The notes under the pieces were generated by a model that was not told the DNA's origin, ran no database searches, and worked only from the letters and a program-made list of their open reading frames with translations. From contig JAVTVX010000024.1 of NCBI GenBank assembly GCA_033439265.1, forward strand, positions 9,841,001 to 9,905,000: 64,000 nt of DNA, written 5' to 3'. This document shows positions 21,891-33,438 of the stretch, one piece after another. Source of the stretch: Dillenia suffruticosa. Its lineage: Eukaryota > Streptophyta > Magnoliopsida > Dilleniales > Dilleniaceae. Numbering within the stretch: the stretch's first letter is position 1; every line of letters starts with the position of its first letter. Made by a program: the position numbers and the translations under genes.

Positions 21891-21919
21891 AAGACATGCA
21901 TTTTTTGCATGAAAAATAA

Positions 21920-22245
21920 AGCAGGGGCGCTGGTGCCCTAGCTTGCATGCATGGGGGCATGCTGGCACCCTTGCACGTGGGGGCATGCCCAGCACACCTA
22001 CGAGCCACAGGGGCATGCCCAATGCGCTTGCGCATGGTAGCAACCGTGGGCACATGGTTGCAACTGCCCCATTGCTCCTACATGCCACAGGGGCATGCCC
22101 AGTGCACCTGCGCATGGTAGCAACTACAAGCCCACAGTTGCAACCGCCCCCTTTCTGCTATAACCACGCGTGCCCGTGGTTGCAACCACGTGCGGGGGGC
22201 ATGCCCAGTGCGCTTGCACATGGTAGCAACTGCGGGCCCATGGTT
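21920..22245 (+). repeat. GC-rich tandem island 5
   Basis: Three tandem units each begin GGGGCATGCCCARTGC, near 22010, 22090 and 22196 (periods of about 80 and 107 bp). They contain GCGCATGGTAGCAACYR and TGGTTGCAAC words. A further GGGGCATG word lies at 21950. The palindrome GGGGCATGCCC recurs. Frames through it are open because of composition, with no recognised protein. Confidence 0.65.
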
Positions 22246-22249
22246 TTGA

Positions 22250-24960
22250 TCAAGCACATTACAAATTGGCAGTCAAATTTGATCAAACACTAAAATATTT
22301 TATTATTTTATTTCAAAATCAAGCAACTCTCACAAAAATTGGCGGTAAATTTTGTCAAAACTCCAAAAATATTTTATCATTTTATTTCAAAATTAATGTA
22401 CTGTCAAAGACTTTTTATTTGTTTTTTGATTCAAGTAGGAATTTATTTTTGGCATCAATTATAATCATCATCATGTTACTTAATTGTTACTTGCCTGTTT
22501 CTCTGTTTTTTTTTCTTTTTTACTATTTGCTTCTATTTAAATGAAAACAATATAAAATGGTTAAATTAAATTTAACCTATTTATATTTATGTTAGCGAAC
22601 TCAAATCGCCTTACCATAATATAAATATAAAATTCATTATCTCATTATAATATGATTATAAGATGATGTGGTGGCTTTGACAAAATTAATCAAACTACCT
22701 TATCATTTAAAATGTGGTGCCTTTCACAAAATTGGGGTGAAAAGTTTGGATTACTTTAAACTACTTTACATTAGCGAGATTAACGGAATGAACCAAAAGA
22801 TATTAAATCTGAATATGTGATATGACAACAAGTGTATTTTTTTAAGATTGGTTACTTTAATAATCATCTAACTAAATTAATATATATATTCAATATATTT
22901 ATTCAAGAATAATATTATTAGTGTAATATAAATTTTATTTTGGTCTCTAACAACATTAATTTTGTCTTGACATCTAAGTGTAGCAATGGTAATTGAGCAA
23001 TAAGCAGTAACCTCTCTTTTACTCTTTCTATCATATCACATCACCTATGCACAGAAAAGAATAATAATGTTGTTAGTAGGTGAGAAGAATGCCATTAGTG
23101 CACAGTACAACTAATGCACACGAGAGAAGAGAATGATATTGTTAGTGGGTATTACAACTAGCTAGTATTACACAACTTGATATTATTTTTTTAAATATTA
23201 TTGTTAATTGATATTGTTAGTGTGGTTTATTGTTCAATTTTGGATACAATCATGATATTATTCTCTTACAACCTTTTGGCTTGTCTCAAGTGAAAACTTT
23301 AAAATATTTTTTTATGGATTAAAATCCTAATTTTTTTATTTTAGCATAGGAAATATAATTTTGTTTACATATTATCCAATCATTCTATATTTTTATATTT
23401 TTTCCTCTATTTTATTCTGTGTATCATGGTATAATATATGGTAAGAAGGGTAACAAATAGCAATAACCGGTAACAAATGATATTCTTATAACAAGTGGTA
23501 CAATTGGTATAACTGATAACAGGTGTAGTAACAATGTTAACAAAAGCAAAAATATAAAGAAAATCAAATACAAAAGTTACAAAATAAAATTGATGATATA
23601 ATAATAAAAAAAGGGCAAAATAAGATAAAATTAAACTCATAAAAGATAAAAATGTACTATACACCAGTCGGGAGAGGTGTATTCATGAAGAGAGTAATGA
23701 AAATTTACATGATAAAATAAAACCAATAGTGTATTCATGAAGAAAGTAATGAAAATTTATATGGATCTGATGTATCTAATTACATGATAATTTTTTAACC
23801 ATGATATGTTTGACATATATGATTCATTCGTAGATTTACATAATTATTCATAAATTTGCATGATCGTAGATAAACCAACTTCTCTTGCATTTAATGTAAA
23901 TGAAGATAAGTTTCATTAATTATTTTAGAATGCGAAAAAATTAATATATCCAAATTGAAGTATACTATACTAATTTTAAATAATGTTACATATGAAATAT
24001 TAGTGTTTGAGATATGGTTGGAGTTGGTGGTATATGTGTGTGTGAGAAATATGTGGAAATTGTGTGTATAGAAATTGTATGGAGTATAAAAATATGAAAG
24101 ATTAAATTTTTATTCATTGTGGCTTATACTTTGTAATTATAAATTGTAGTCGAATTTGAGACCAAATTTCTATTGATACAATACATATAAAATTTAGTGT
24201 TTTTCATTAATTATACCAACATAATTAATTACTCTATTACATACAATTACATTATATAGTCCTATTTTCAAATTATACTCAATAAATTTTAAAACTATAA
24301 CACTTATATAAATTACTAATTTCATATCATTACATTATTTAAATTAATAATATTAATAAATTTATTATCATCGAATATAGAATAATTAACATAGCATAAA
24401 GATTATGGCAAGGGACCGTACATGCGCTTGCATGAAATGCATGAAATGCATGAAATGTAGTAATTAGTTAGTAAATAGTTTGTTAATAAATCGTAAAAAT
24501 TATAAGTGATTTTTTCAAAATATATATGAAAGACACATGGCGGTATTGATTAAAAGTATAAAAAAATTGTGACTAATTAAGAAATACGGTAATGAAAAAA
24601 GAGGCAGGAGAAAAAATAATAAAGCAGAGTTTTAAAAATTTGTTTATGAAAATGATATATTATAAATCATACGCGGGTGAAAGCTCAACCATCAAAGTTT
24701 CTCCATCATTTCCATGAAAACTCTTCTCCCCTAACCCATTTAAACCTCTCACTCACACTTTGCAAAGTTTTATCAAAAGTTAATTACATTGAGTATTTGA
24801 AAGATTTGACAAACGACGGATGAATATTGTACAAAGAATTACAACTATTCCAAGAAAAAACAAATTCAGTCGAACAAACTCAATTATCTAAGTTGTTATC
24901 CAGATTTTAAAAATAAACATATTATTTTTATTTTTATTTAAAATTTAATTTTAAAATACT
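22250..24960. other. AT-rich element body, no protein recognised
   Basis: AT-rich body of the CACTA-like element, homologous in reverse to 2330-4290 and, at 24680-24910, forward to 7940-8240. It holds an exon-like block near 24820-24905. I find no transposase motif in any frame. Confidence 0.5.
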
Positions 24961-25155
24961 GTTTTTAATTTTTTATCTTAAACAGTTGTGAAGAAATCTA
25001 GACATCAATGCTATCAAGATATTTTGGATTTAAAGAAAGGAAATGCTCTCTACCCTCTTCTCTAGTAATATTTTTATTTCCAATTATTATTTATTATTTA
25101 CAATGATTTCACTATTTCACTATTGGTTTTTCGTGAATAGATTGACATGAAACAT

Positions 25156-25217
25156 TGTGAATAAAGATGCCTTTAGAAACTGTGATTGTGGATAAAGATG
25201 CCTTTAGAAACTGTGGT
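25156..25217 (+). repeat. 31 bp tandem duplication
   Basis: TGTGAATAAAGATGCC... is repeated once as TGTGGATAAAGATGCC... with one change. The copies start at 25156 and 25187 and each ends ACTGTGRT. A simple local duplication. Confidence 0.85.
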
Positions 25218-25429
25218 GAACATTTTTTGTTTGGAATATCTCAAAAGACATGTAGTTTTGGGACATATAATTTTTTCTCTATTTTTGTTTTATATATATC
25301 AATCATTCTACTTTATATCAATTACAATCCTTATTATATTTATATTATTTTTGTAATTTTTTATTTTTTAGTCTTTTAATTTACCTACCATCTTAAAAAA
25401 AAACCGTCACTATTGATATTATGTGGTAA

Positions 25430-25960
25430 TCACGTTAGTTAGTAATAACCGAAATAGTAATTTTTTTTACACTTGTAATAACAGAAGATAGAAAAGAGTA
25501 ACATTCCTAACCTAATATAATGATAAAAGAGAGGGAGTAACATTTTTTAATACTTGTGTAACTAACGATATAAGACAGTAACCATGACGATACAAGATAG
25601 TAACTATGTGGTAAACGACAGTAACCATGTGGTAACTTACGGTAACTTATACTAACATTTTCCAACCCGATGATAAAAACAGTAATTTTTCTTCACTTAT
25701 GGTAATCCATAATACAAGCTGTAACTTATATTAATATGTGATAATTAAGTGGTAATCGATAATAAAAGGTAATAATATTTCTTAACATATGTGGTAATCG
25801 ATGATAAATGACAGTAATATTTCTTAAAGGTTGTGGTAACTGACGATAAAAGATAGTAATATTTCCTAACACATGTGATAACCGATGATAAAAGTTAGTA
25901 ATTTTTACCAATAATTTAGAAACCGATAATAAAAAATAGTAATTTTACCGATACTTTTCT
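25430..25960. repeat. Right subterminal array
   Basis: Degenerate GTGGTAAYCGA, GATAAAAG and GTAATATTTCTTA words, the counterpart of 8690-9065. It sits just inside the CACTA-type end at 26138. Confidence 0.6.
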
Positions 25961-26138
25961 AACCGTCACTATAAATCAATCATATGCTCCAACAGTCATC
26001 AAAATTGTCAAGATAGATTTATCCCGACTGGTGTATCGCTGACTAAAGGCGTATCCATTGGAGAAGGTTTTGCAGACGATTTTAGTATATTTAGCTCATC
26101 GTTTTTGTTCGTCTGAATAGTGCATTTGTTTTGTAGTG

Positions 26139-26590
26139 TAGAGCATATTCTTCAAGTTAAAATCCATAAGGGTTGCTCTAAGAACTTGTTACCTTGATTA
26201 CCTTGTTACAAAAATCTTACAGTCCAAAGATTCTTGAGCTTTTTAGAATGAGGATTGCAAATCCATTTATACCCTTATAGCTAAGAATAAGAACATGAGT
26301 CTTGAAAAGTGTACTAAGATTCAATCAGAGAAGTTTACCTTGAAGAGAGTCTCATATTCTAGTGATGATGGAGTTTAATGTACACGATGAAATATATAGG
26401 ACTTGACATATTTATGCAATATCACTAGTTTAGTCCAGAAATCTACCAAGGGGATCTTGAGATACTTGGGGGGCACTGCATATTATAAACTATATTATCA
26501 GGGGAGTGACCTATGCGGAGTGAGTTATTGAGATGTAGACTGGGGTGGAGGTCTGGCTCAAAAGTCATCCATTTTTATATGTTTTTTACT
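26139..26590 (+). pseudogene. Copia reverse transcriptase/RNase H fragment, part 2
   Basis: Continues the copia reading broken at 19945. Frames give IAKNKNMSLEKCTKIQSEKF, LKRVSYSSDDGV, then GILRYLGGTAYYKLYYQGSD and DVDWGGGLAQKS. These fit the copia order of PxSxxxCPKTxEE, MxRVPYSSAVGSLMY, LRYLRGTxDYxLxYQGSD and SDADWGGDxDxRKST. Stops and frameshifts are frequent. Homology fades by about 26590. Confidence 0.7.
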
Positions 26591-26639
26591 AAACAATATA
26601 ACCATCTCTTTTATAACATCATCAACTATGAAAACTGAT

Positions 26640-26886
26640 TCTGTTATATGCTTAATTGTGTTGCAAAAGGTCATGTGGTTTAAAGCAATTGTTAAGAAAT
26701 TCGAGACTCATGAGTAGGCAACTAGAATTAATGGAGTACTACTGGACCCTCCGTATTATGGTAGAGCACTCTCCAGTGGCACCTGCAGGTTTTATCCCTT
26801 ACAAAGATGCAGAGCACTTCTCAACATCAACTTCATACCTAAGTCAGTAGAGCAGGTATCTGTGGAGTCTAAATCTACCTTTAATA
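26640..26886 (+). mobile_element. Tat-type LTR end with decayed primer site
   Basis: Matches the end of the LTR at 19430-19600. Shared words are GTGGCACCTGCAGGTTTTAT, AGTCAGTAGAGCAGGTAT and AAATCTACCTTTAATAGATT. It is followed at 26887-26905 by TTGATGCTGTCTATAGCAA. This differs from the Tat-group primer site motif TTGGCGCCGTCTGTGGGAA mostly by C-to-T and G-to-A changes. It serves as the 5' LTR end of the Tat pol that follows. Confidence 0.55.
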
Positions 26887-28823
26887 GATTGATGCTGTCT
26901 ATAGCAAGAAATTAGGAAGAGACTCATTCGATGCCTAGTTTTTACCACCGTTGCTGTCATATCGTAGAAGAGAAAGAGACTACCAATTGGTTTTGATGAT
27001 GACAATGTAGTCTGAGTTGCCTGAGACTGCCCTAATCCACTAGTCATCACGGCCAAGATAGGTCCATACACCATAAAGAGAGTTCTCATTGATCAAGAAG
27101 TAGATCATGATCTTCTCTATTGGGATGCTTTTCAGTAGATGAGTTTCATCCATGTGGACTATCCAGCGAATCGCTGTACTCAAAAGGTACTACTTCATTC
27201 CCAGAAATGTTGGGGACACCCCCAAATCATGCCACCTCTATGACCCATTCAGCATGATCAAATCCTCATCTCTTTACAACACTATTTTGGGCTGATCTAA
27301 TTTAAATGGCTTGGAGGCTTTGCCGAACATCAAACACATGAAGGTCAAATTCAAAACGATAGAGGGTGTTATGACCCTCAACTGTGACCTTTCTCTGTAG
27401 ATTCTACCTCTATCCGAGGGGGGTAGAGAAAATCACTCAATATTAATGGCAGAATTCAGAGACGATACTGCACGGACAGATAAACCACAACCTATTGAGG
27501 AGGTAGTTGAGATCCCAATCACGAACTTACCTAGACAAAACGCTCAAGTAGGAGTTCACCCGTCATCACCATTGTGCGAAGCCATCATTGAATGCCTCCA
27601 TCGCCATCCTAAGTGTTTGCATGGTCACCAGAAGATATGACAGGAATCCACCTACTGATGATTGTCCATAAACTGATTGTGGACCTGAGCCGCAAGCCTG
27701 TGAAACAAAAGAAAAGGGTGTTCGTGCTAGAATACCAACCAGCAATTTAAGAAGAGGTCCAGAAGATTCTGGTAGTGGGATTCTTTAGAGAAGTAAAATA
27801 TCCCAAATGGTTAGCCAATATAGTCATTGTAAAGAAGGCAAACAACAAGTGGAGAATGTGTATTGAATTTACTGATCTTAACAAAGTGTTCCAAAAGAAT
27901 GCCATTCGCTCACTAACATCAATAAACTTGTGAACAACTCCTCCGGTCTTAGCTCTTAAGTTTTATGGACGCATATTTCTATTATAATCAAATTCACATG
28001 GCTTTAGAGGATGAAGATAAGATGAGGTTCATTAAAGAATTTGGAACTTATTGCTACAAAATTATGCCTTTCGACTTAAAAATGCTAGAGCAACCTTTCA
28101 ATGATTGGTTAACAAAGTTTTCAGTTAGCAACTCGATAGGAATGTGGAAGCCAGTGTAGATGATATGGTCATTAAGAGCATCAGCCCAAACGGTTATGTA
28201 GCAGACTTGGAGGAAACATTTTGAACTCTAGAATGTTACAACATGAAGTTGGACCCGACAAAGTACACCTTTGGGACTATATTGGATAAGTTCCTTGGTA
28301 TTTTAATCATAAACTAAGGGATTGAAGCCAATCCATAAAAAGATTCAAGACATCATGGACATGGTGCCACCCAAAACACTGAAGGAGATGCAACGTCTCA
28401 TGGGATAGATTGCTGCCTTAAGTTGGTTCATGTCTAAAATTGGAGAAAAGTACAAGTTTTTCTTCGATGCTTTGAAGAGATCACAAAAATTCATATGGAT
28501 ATCAAAATGTCAAGCTGATTTTGATAAACTCAAAGAGTATCTTTCATCACTTTTGTTACTTTCTTGACTTATCCTCGATGAGAAACTTTATATCTATCTA
28601 TTTATTTTTTACTATACCCTTTGTTCCATGCTAGTACAACAATAGGCTGACGTAAAAAGGCTTGTATACTATGTTAGACGAGTCCACCAAGAAGTAAAAA
28701 TCAACTATAGGCCTATCGAGAATATGGCCTTCACTTTCGTTATAGCAGCCCGCTGCCTTCGCCCATACTTCCAAGCACATACAATCATAGTATTAACCGA
28801 TCAACCACTAAAACAAATGCTAC

Positions 28824-29807
28824 CACTACTAGAAAAACAAGTATCAGCGACTGATAAATACCGACGGAAAAAAAATCCGTCAATAATAGTAACGGATTAA
28901 CGTCGGACACAATATCATGGATTAACAACGGAAATTAGCGATGAAAATATTTTCGTTGCTAAACCCAAAAAAAATAAATAAATAAATTGTAAGATTATCA
29001 GCGACCGATTACCAACGGAATTTTTAGCAACGGAAATATTCCGTCGGTAATCAGTCGGTGAATTGGTAAAAGAAAAAAATTAAAAAAAATACATGTACAA
29101 CCATTAGTGACGGAAAATTAGCGACGGAATACCGATGAAAAAATCAATGACGGATTATCGATAGATTAGCGAAGGATTTTTTTTTAAAATTTAAAATTTT
29201 ATTTAATAATTCTTTTTAATTTTATTTTATTTTGTAAAGAATAATATTATTTTATTTTTTCAAATTTTTTATTATTTTATTTTAAGTAATAATAAAATTA
29301 TTTTATTATTTTATAATAAATTTTAATTTTATATTATTTTAATACTATTAAAAAATATGAAATAAAGATAATAAGTAAAAAAACAAAAGAATTATGGTTA
29401 GATAATTTGTTTGGTCTAGTGGCCAACGTGCTCTCACCATTTTCCTTTGCGTAGGTGTTCGAAACTCACCGGAAGTAATTTGCACAATTTAAAGACGGGT
29501 CATGTGGGAGGGCGGGTTGAGTTGGGTGGTAGGCCTGGAGTTGCAAACTTATTTTTTTCATAACACAAAAATCAGCGAGATCCGTTGCTAATTTTCTTGT
29601 TTTATTTTTGTTTTTTTTTTTTAAGTTATGGATTTTTTCCGTCGTTAATCCGTAGGTGATATTAGTGATGGAAAAAAATTCGTCGCTGATAATTAGCGGG
29701 GTCACTATCAGCGATAGAAAAAATCCGTTGCTAATACTCTTCAGCGACGGAAAATGGATTTTCAACGATAAATTTTTTCGTCTCTGAAAGCCCATTTTCT
29801 GCTAGTG
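28824..29807. mobile_element. CACTA MITE inside the Tat RNase H
   Basis: A 984 bp element. The left end CACTACTAGAAAAACAAG and right end TTTTCTGCTAGTG are inverted repeats of the CACTA type. The flanks TAC (28821-28823) and TAT (29808-29810) fit a 3 bp target duplication with one change. Subterminal words CCGACGGAA, GCGACGGA and TTCCGTCGYTAAT occur many times at both ends. It has no coding region. It splits the RNase H reading TDQPLKQML from the reading that resumes as GYLRSIIKCS. A tRNA-like head lies at 29412-29467. Confidence 0.88.
29412..29467 (+). repeat. tRNA-like (SINE-type) head inside the MITE
   Basis: TGGTCTAGTGG (29412-29422) fully matches the A box. GTTCGAAACTC (29457-29467) resembles the B box of plant SINEs, with 45 bp spacing. 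The following 60 bp is GC-richer (GGGTCATGTGGGAGGGCGGG). It may be a SINE that inserted in the MITE family, or a captured tRNA-like promoter. Confidence 0.5.
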
Positions 29808-31499
29808 TATAGAAGAGGGATACCTCAGGTCGATAATCAAATGCAGCATCAAACTCGACAAATTTGACATCAAGTACCAATCAAGGCTTGCCATCAAAGG
29901 TCAGGCACTTGCTGATTTCATTCTCGAATGCGTGCTTCCTAACTACACGGAGCAAGCACCCACCAGCCCTCAAGAAGAATGTGCATTGCCAGTCTGAACA
30001 TTACATGTGGATAGATCCTCTAACTTGTTAGGAAGTGGCACTGAACTCATCTTCATGTGTCTTGATGGCTTTAAAGCCGAATATACTCTTTATTTTGACT
30101 TTCGAGCCATAAACAACTAGGCTAAATATGAGGCACTCTGGATGGACTGCCAATCGCAACATCATTGGAAGCCTAAGACATCAGGGTATTCACCGATAAC
30201 CAACTTGTAGTCAAACAAGTTGAAAGAACCTATGAAACAAAGGAACTAGTGATGTCAAAATATCTAACAAGGTTACAAGAAGTCATGCGCGAATGCAATA
30301 AAGTAGACGTACAACAAATCTCTAGATCAGAGAATGCCAAAACTGACACACTTCCTAGGTTAGCCAGTTTAGATTCGTTTGCTACAAGCTAAACAGTATA
30401 CATTGAGAGCCTTCCTTACCCTAACATCGATGAACTAGAATAGATCTTATCAACATATGACTCCCCGAGCTGGAAAGATCCCATAAAGACTTACTTGAAT
30501 GATGACCAACTACTGGAGTCACCTACAGAAGCAATAAAAATTAAACGAAAAGCCACACAATATGTTATCATTCATGTGGCTCTCTATAGGAAATCTTTTA
30601 CTCACTCGTATCTTAAATGCTTGACTCCCGAGGAAGGAGACTATGTCCTCAAGGAAATACAAGAAGGGATACGCGACAATCACTTGGGTGCATGGAACCT
30701 GGCTAACAAAGCCTTGTGACTAGGATTTTTTTGACATACTATGAAAGCTAATGCGAGCGCATTCATAAAAAAATATGACAAGTGTCAATGTTTTTCCTCA
30801 GTACCCCATCAACTTTCCACCAATCTCTACCTGATTATAAGTCTCTAGCTATTCGCACAGCTAGGGATGGATAGATTGGGCCCATTCCTGTGTGCTATAG
30901 GGTAATAGAGATTCCTCATTGTCACAATTGATTACTTTATAAAGTGGGTAGATACAAAACCGTTGGCCCAAATTAAAACCAAGAAGATTCAAACTTCATG
31001 TGGTCATCAATAATTGCAAAAAATTTGATGACAAGCAGCTCAAGAAGTTTTGTGACTAGTTGGAAATTCGGCATCCCTTAACGTCATTCATCTACCCACA
31101 GTCCAATGGACTTGCTGAGGTAACAAATCAAATGATCCTTTAAGGGTTAAAAAAGATATTGACTGAGGTAAAAGGTTGTTGGGTAGATGAGCTCCACGGA
31201 ATTCTCTAGCATAACATATTATACCCAAAAAGGCCATCGGGAAAACGTTGTTCAATTTAACCTATGAGTCTGAAATAGTTTTACCAGTGAAATAAGAATT
31301 CACTCTTTGTGAGTAGAACAGTACCAACCAAAGCTGAAAGAGTCCAATCTATAAGAGCAACTAGACCTCTTGTTAGATTCAAGAGACACTACTTCTGCGC
31401 AAATGGTGGCATATCAATAACAAATGGCCTAGCACTATAATAAGAGAGTCAGGGCTAAGACTCTTTAACCAAGAGATTTGGTATTCCAAAAGGTGGAGA

Positions 31500-33438
31500 T
31501 GTAAGATCTCATTTTTAGAAAATATTAAATCTTGTATTTTCGTTTACATTTTTACTTATCACCCTTAAATTATTTCGCATCGTACTATGTTACGATTTGT
31601 AAATTTTCTTTTAACTATGATATAAGTTTTGATTTTTATGTTACATTATGTATATAAAAAAATTTAAATTAAATTGGGATAGTCAAGTGGAATATATGAG
31701 TGAATGAAAATAGTCGAAATAAATCCACAAGGAAACCAAATTAGGGTTGATGTAGGACCCACAAAGGGTTGTCGTGAGACCCACCATAAATTGCATATGT
31801 CATTACGAAAGACACAATGGTATTTCATTACTCATCGCATGACACAACTACCTTAGACACATCAACTTACTTGTAGGACCCACAAACCATTTAAGATACA
31901 ATGAAAAGGAGAAGAGAAGATATGTTTTTCATTTTTTACTCAATTCACGTTTTCTTCTTTTCTTTCCAAGAGCTCAACTCTAACTCCATAGGAATAGCCA
32001 TTGAAACTTAAATACAACAACCTTCATCCAACTACAAAGTGTTCCTAACATAAAGAAAGGTAGAGAAACTATAAAACAAGCTGGAAAACACATAGCAAGC
32101 TAAGAATTTGAAGGACAAAGCACATATGAGAGTAAATTGATTCTCAAACCTAAAAAAGCAAGTACCTTATATGTATTTGTTAAATTGAGTCTAATAATCC
32201 TATAGAACATATTTTTTTTTTATGTAATTGTGTTGTTGGAACTCAAAGGAAATGAATTAGAGAAAAGATAATTTCACCTTTGAACGAAATCTTAAAAATT
32301 TTGTATGCTATATAGTCTATCTATGATTTAGTTTTTGATCTATAACATTTTCTATACAACTCCAAATTAAGTATAGTTTTCTTTTGGTAAATCTAGACTC
32401 CCATATCTTTAAAATGACATATGATTCAAAGAGTTTTGTAGAGAATTGTATTTTTCATAAATTTTTGAAATAACATGTTCTCTGAAAAAAAAAATTGTCC
32501 CGTTTTATAGCATGACCATGCTCTATTCTTTATTCAATATATTTTTCAATGAAGTATAATATTCTTTTGAAAAAACTAGACTTCCCTATCATTACAATAA
32601 CATATAATTGGAAAAGTTTCATTGAGAATGAATTTTTTGTGAATTTTCAAAATGGCTCATTTCTTGTAGAAAAACCCATTCCTACCTATTTCTATGCTGA
32701 ATTTTGTTTCGATTTTGAACTGCCTTCTAGACTGAATTAGGCCAACATCTGAACATAGAAAAGTCTAATCTTTTATCTTCAAATGGTCACTAGAATCAGC
32801 CTAATTCAATGTGTGCAAAAAATGTTATGTTAATTCTTCTATGACTGCATAAACTATATTGTAGATTTCGAGTTGTAAAGTTATTGTGCTGGCTTTCATT
32901 GCACAATTGGGACTCAATTTAGTTGCAAACATAAAAGTTGTAGTCTTAAATCCTAATTTTATATGGCAATTTGATTCATCTCATTGTAGTTCAAGATATG
33001 ATAGTTTTATTGAACCTTATTTGTGTTGATAACTTATTGAAATAGCCCAATGGAATGATAGGTGTTGGCTAACTATACAAACTATATATTAGTGATATTT
33101 GGTGATGGATCATGGGAAATTATTATGTTACAAGGCAGAGATTACCATATGAGAAGTATACAAAAAATTCCTTTGAAAGCCAGGTGAAGTTTGAGGAATA
33201 CAGGTTGTATATAGAGTTCCAAATCTTTCACGAAACTTGCAAGCGATGCTTGAAGAGGTATGTTTGTATCTCTTTTTCCTATGAGAGTGGAATTAGAAGT
33301 AGATGAAGTGTTTGAGGTGTTTAACCTAAAAAGACATAGATTTCATTTAAGAATACTAAATTTTGATTTGTTCTTTTAGACTCCCGTACACTAGTTTGGT
33401 TCAACGTTTTATATATTTCTTTAATTATAAAGTGAAAT
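31500..33438 (+). repeat. GypB 5' LTR, part 1
   Basis: First 1.94 kb of the LTR. 31500-32155 aligns with 49764-50425 throughout, including GTGAATGAAAAYARTC, AGGACCCAC and GAAAAGGAGAAGARAAGA. The remainder has no second copy to compare because the 3' LTR is truncated. Short frames here (32549-32740, 33112-33306) show no known domain. Confidence 0.75.

Larger units (their letters stand above)
19946..26138 (+). mobile_element. CACTA-like composite element without transposase
   Basis: It interrupts a copia reverse transcriptase (19601-19945 and 26139-26590). The right end TTCGTCTGAATAGTGC...TTTTGTAGTG matches the end at 9278. In order it holds a left GTGATAA array, two purine-tract plus GC-island modules, a tRNA-like head, a 2.7 kb body shared with 2330-4290, and a right GTAACC/GATAAAAG array. 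The left end is not a clear CACTA repeat, so the left boundary is set by the loss of copia homology and may be off by tens of bases. No transposase domain is recognised, so it would depend on an enzyme supplied elsewhere. Confidence 0.6.
26980..31499 (+). pseudogene. Tat-lineage gypsy pol, gag missing
   Basis: Domains in order are as follows. Protease (26985-27400): LVITAKIG, KRVLIDQEVDHDLLYWDAF with the DSG-type loop lost, and LYNTILG. Reverse transcriptase (27650-28550): KWLANIVIVKKANNKWRMCI, FTDLNK, FMDAYFYYNQIHM, YCYKIMPFDLK, VDDMVIKS and LKEMQRLMG. RNase H (28650-28823, resuming at 29811): TDQPLKQML, then KFDIKYQSRLAIKGQALADF. A second, archaeal-type RNase H (30005-30370) is the mark of the Tat group: LHVDRSSNLLGSG and AKYEALWMDCQ. 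Integrase (30720-31490): HTMKANASAF, KKYDKCQ, PHQLS, ending PRDLVFQKVE. Many stops and frameshifts are present. Protease starts only about 100 bp after the primer site, so gag is deleted. The 3' end is cut by the GypB LTR at 31500. Confidence 0.85.
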
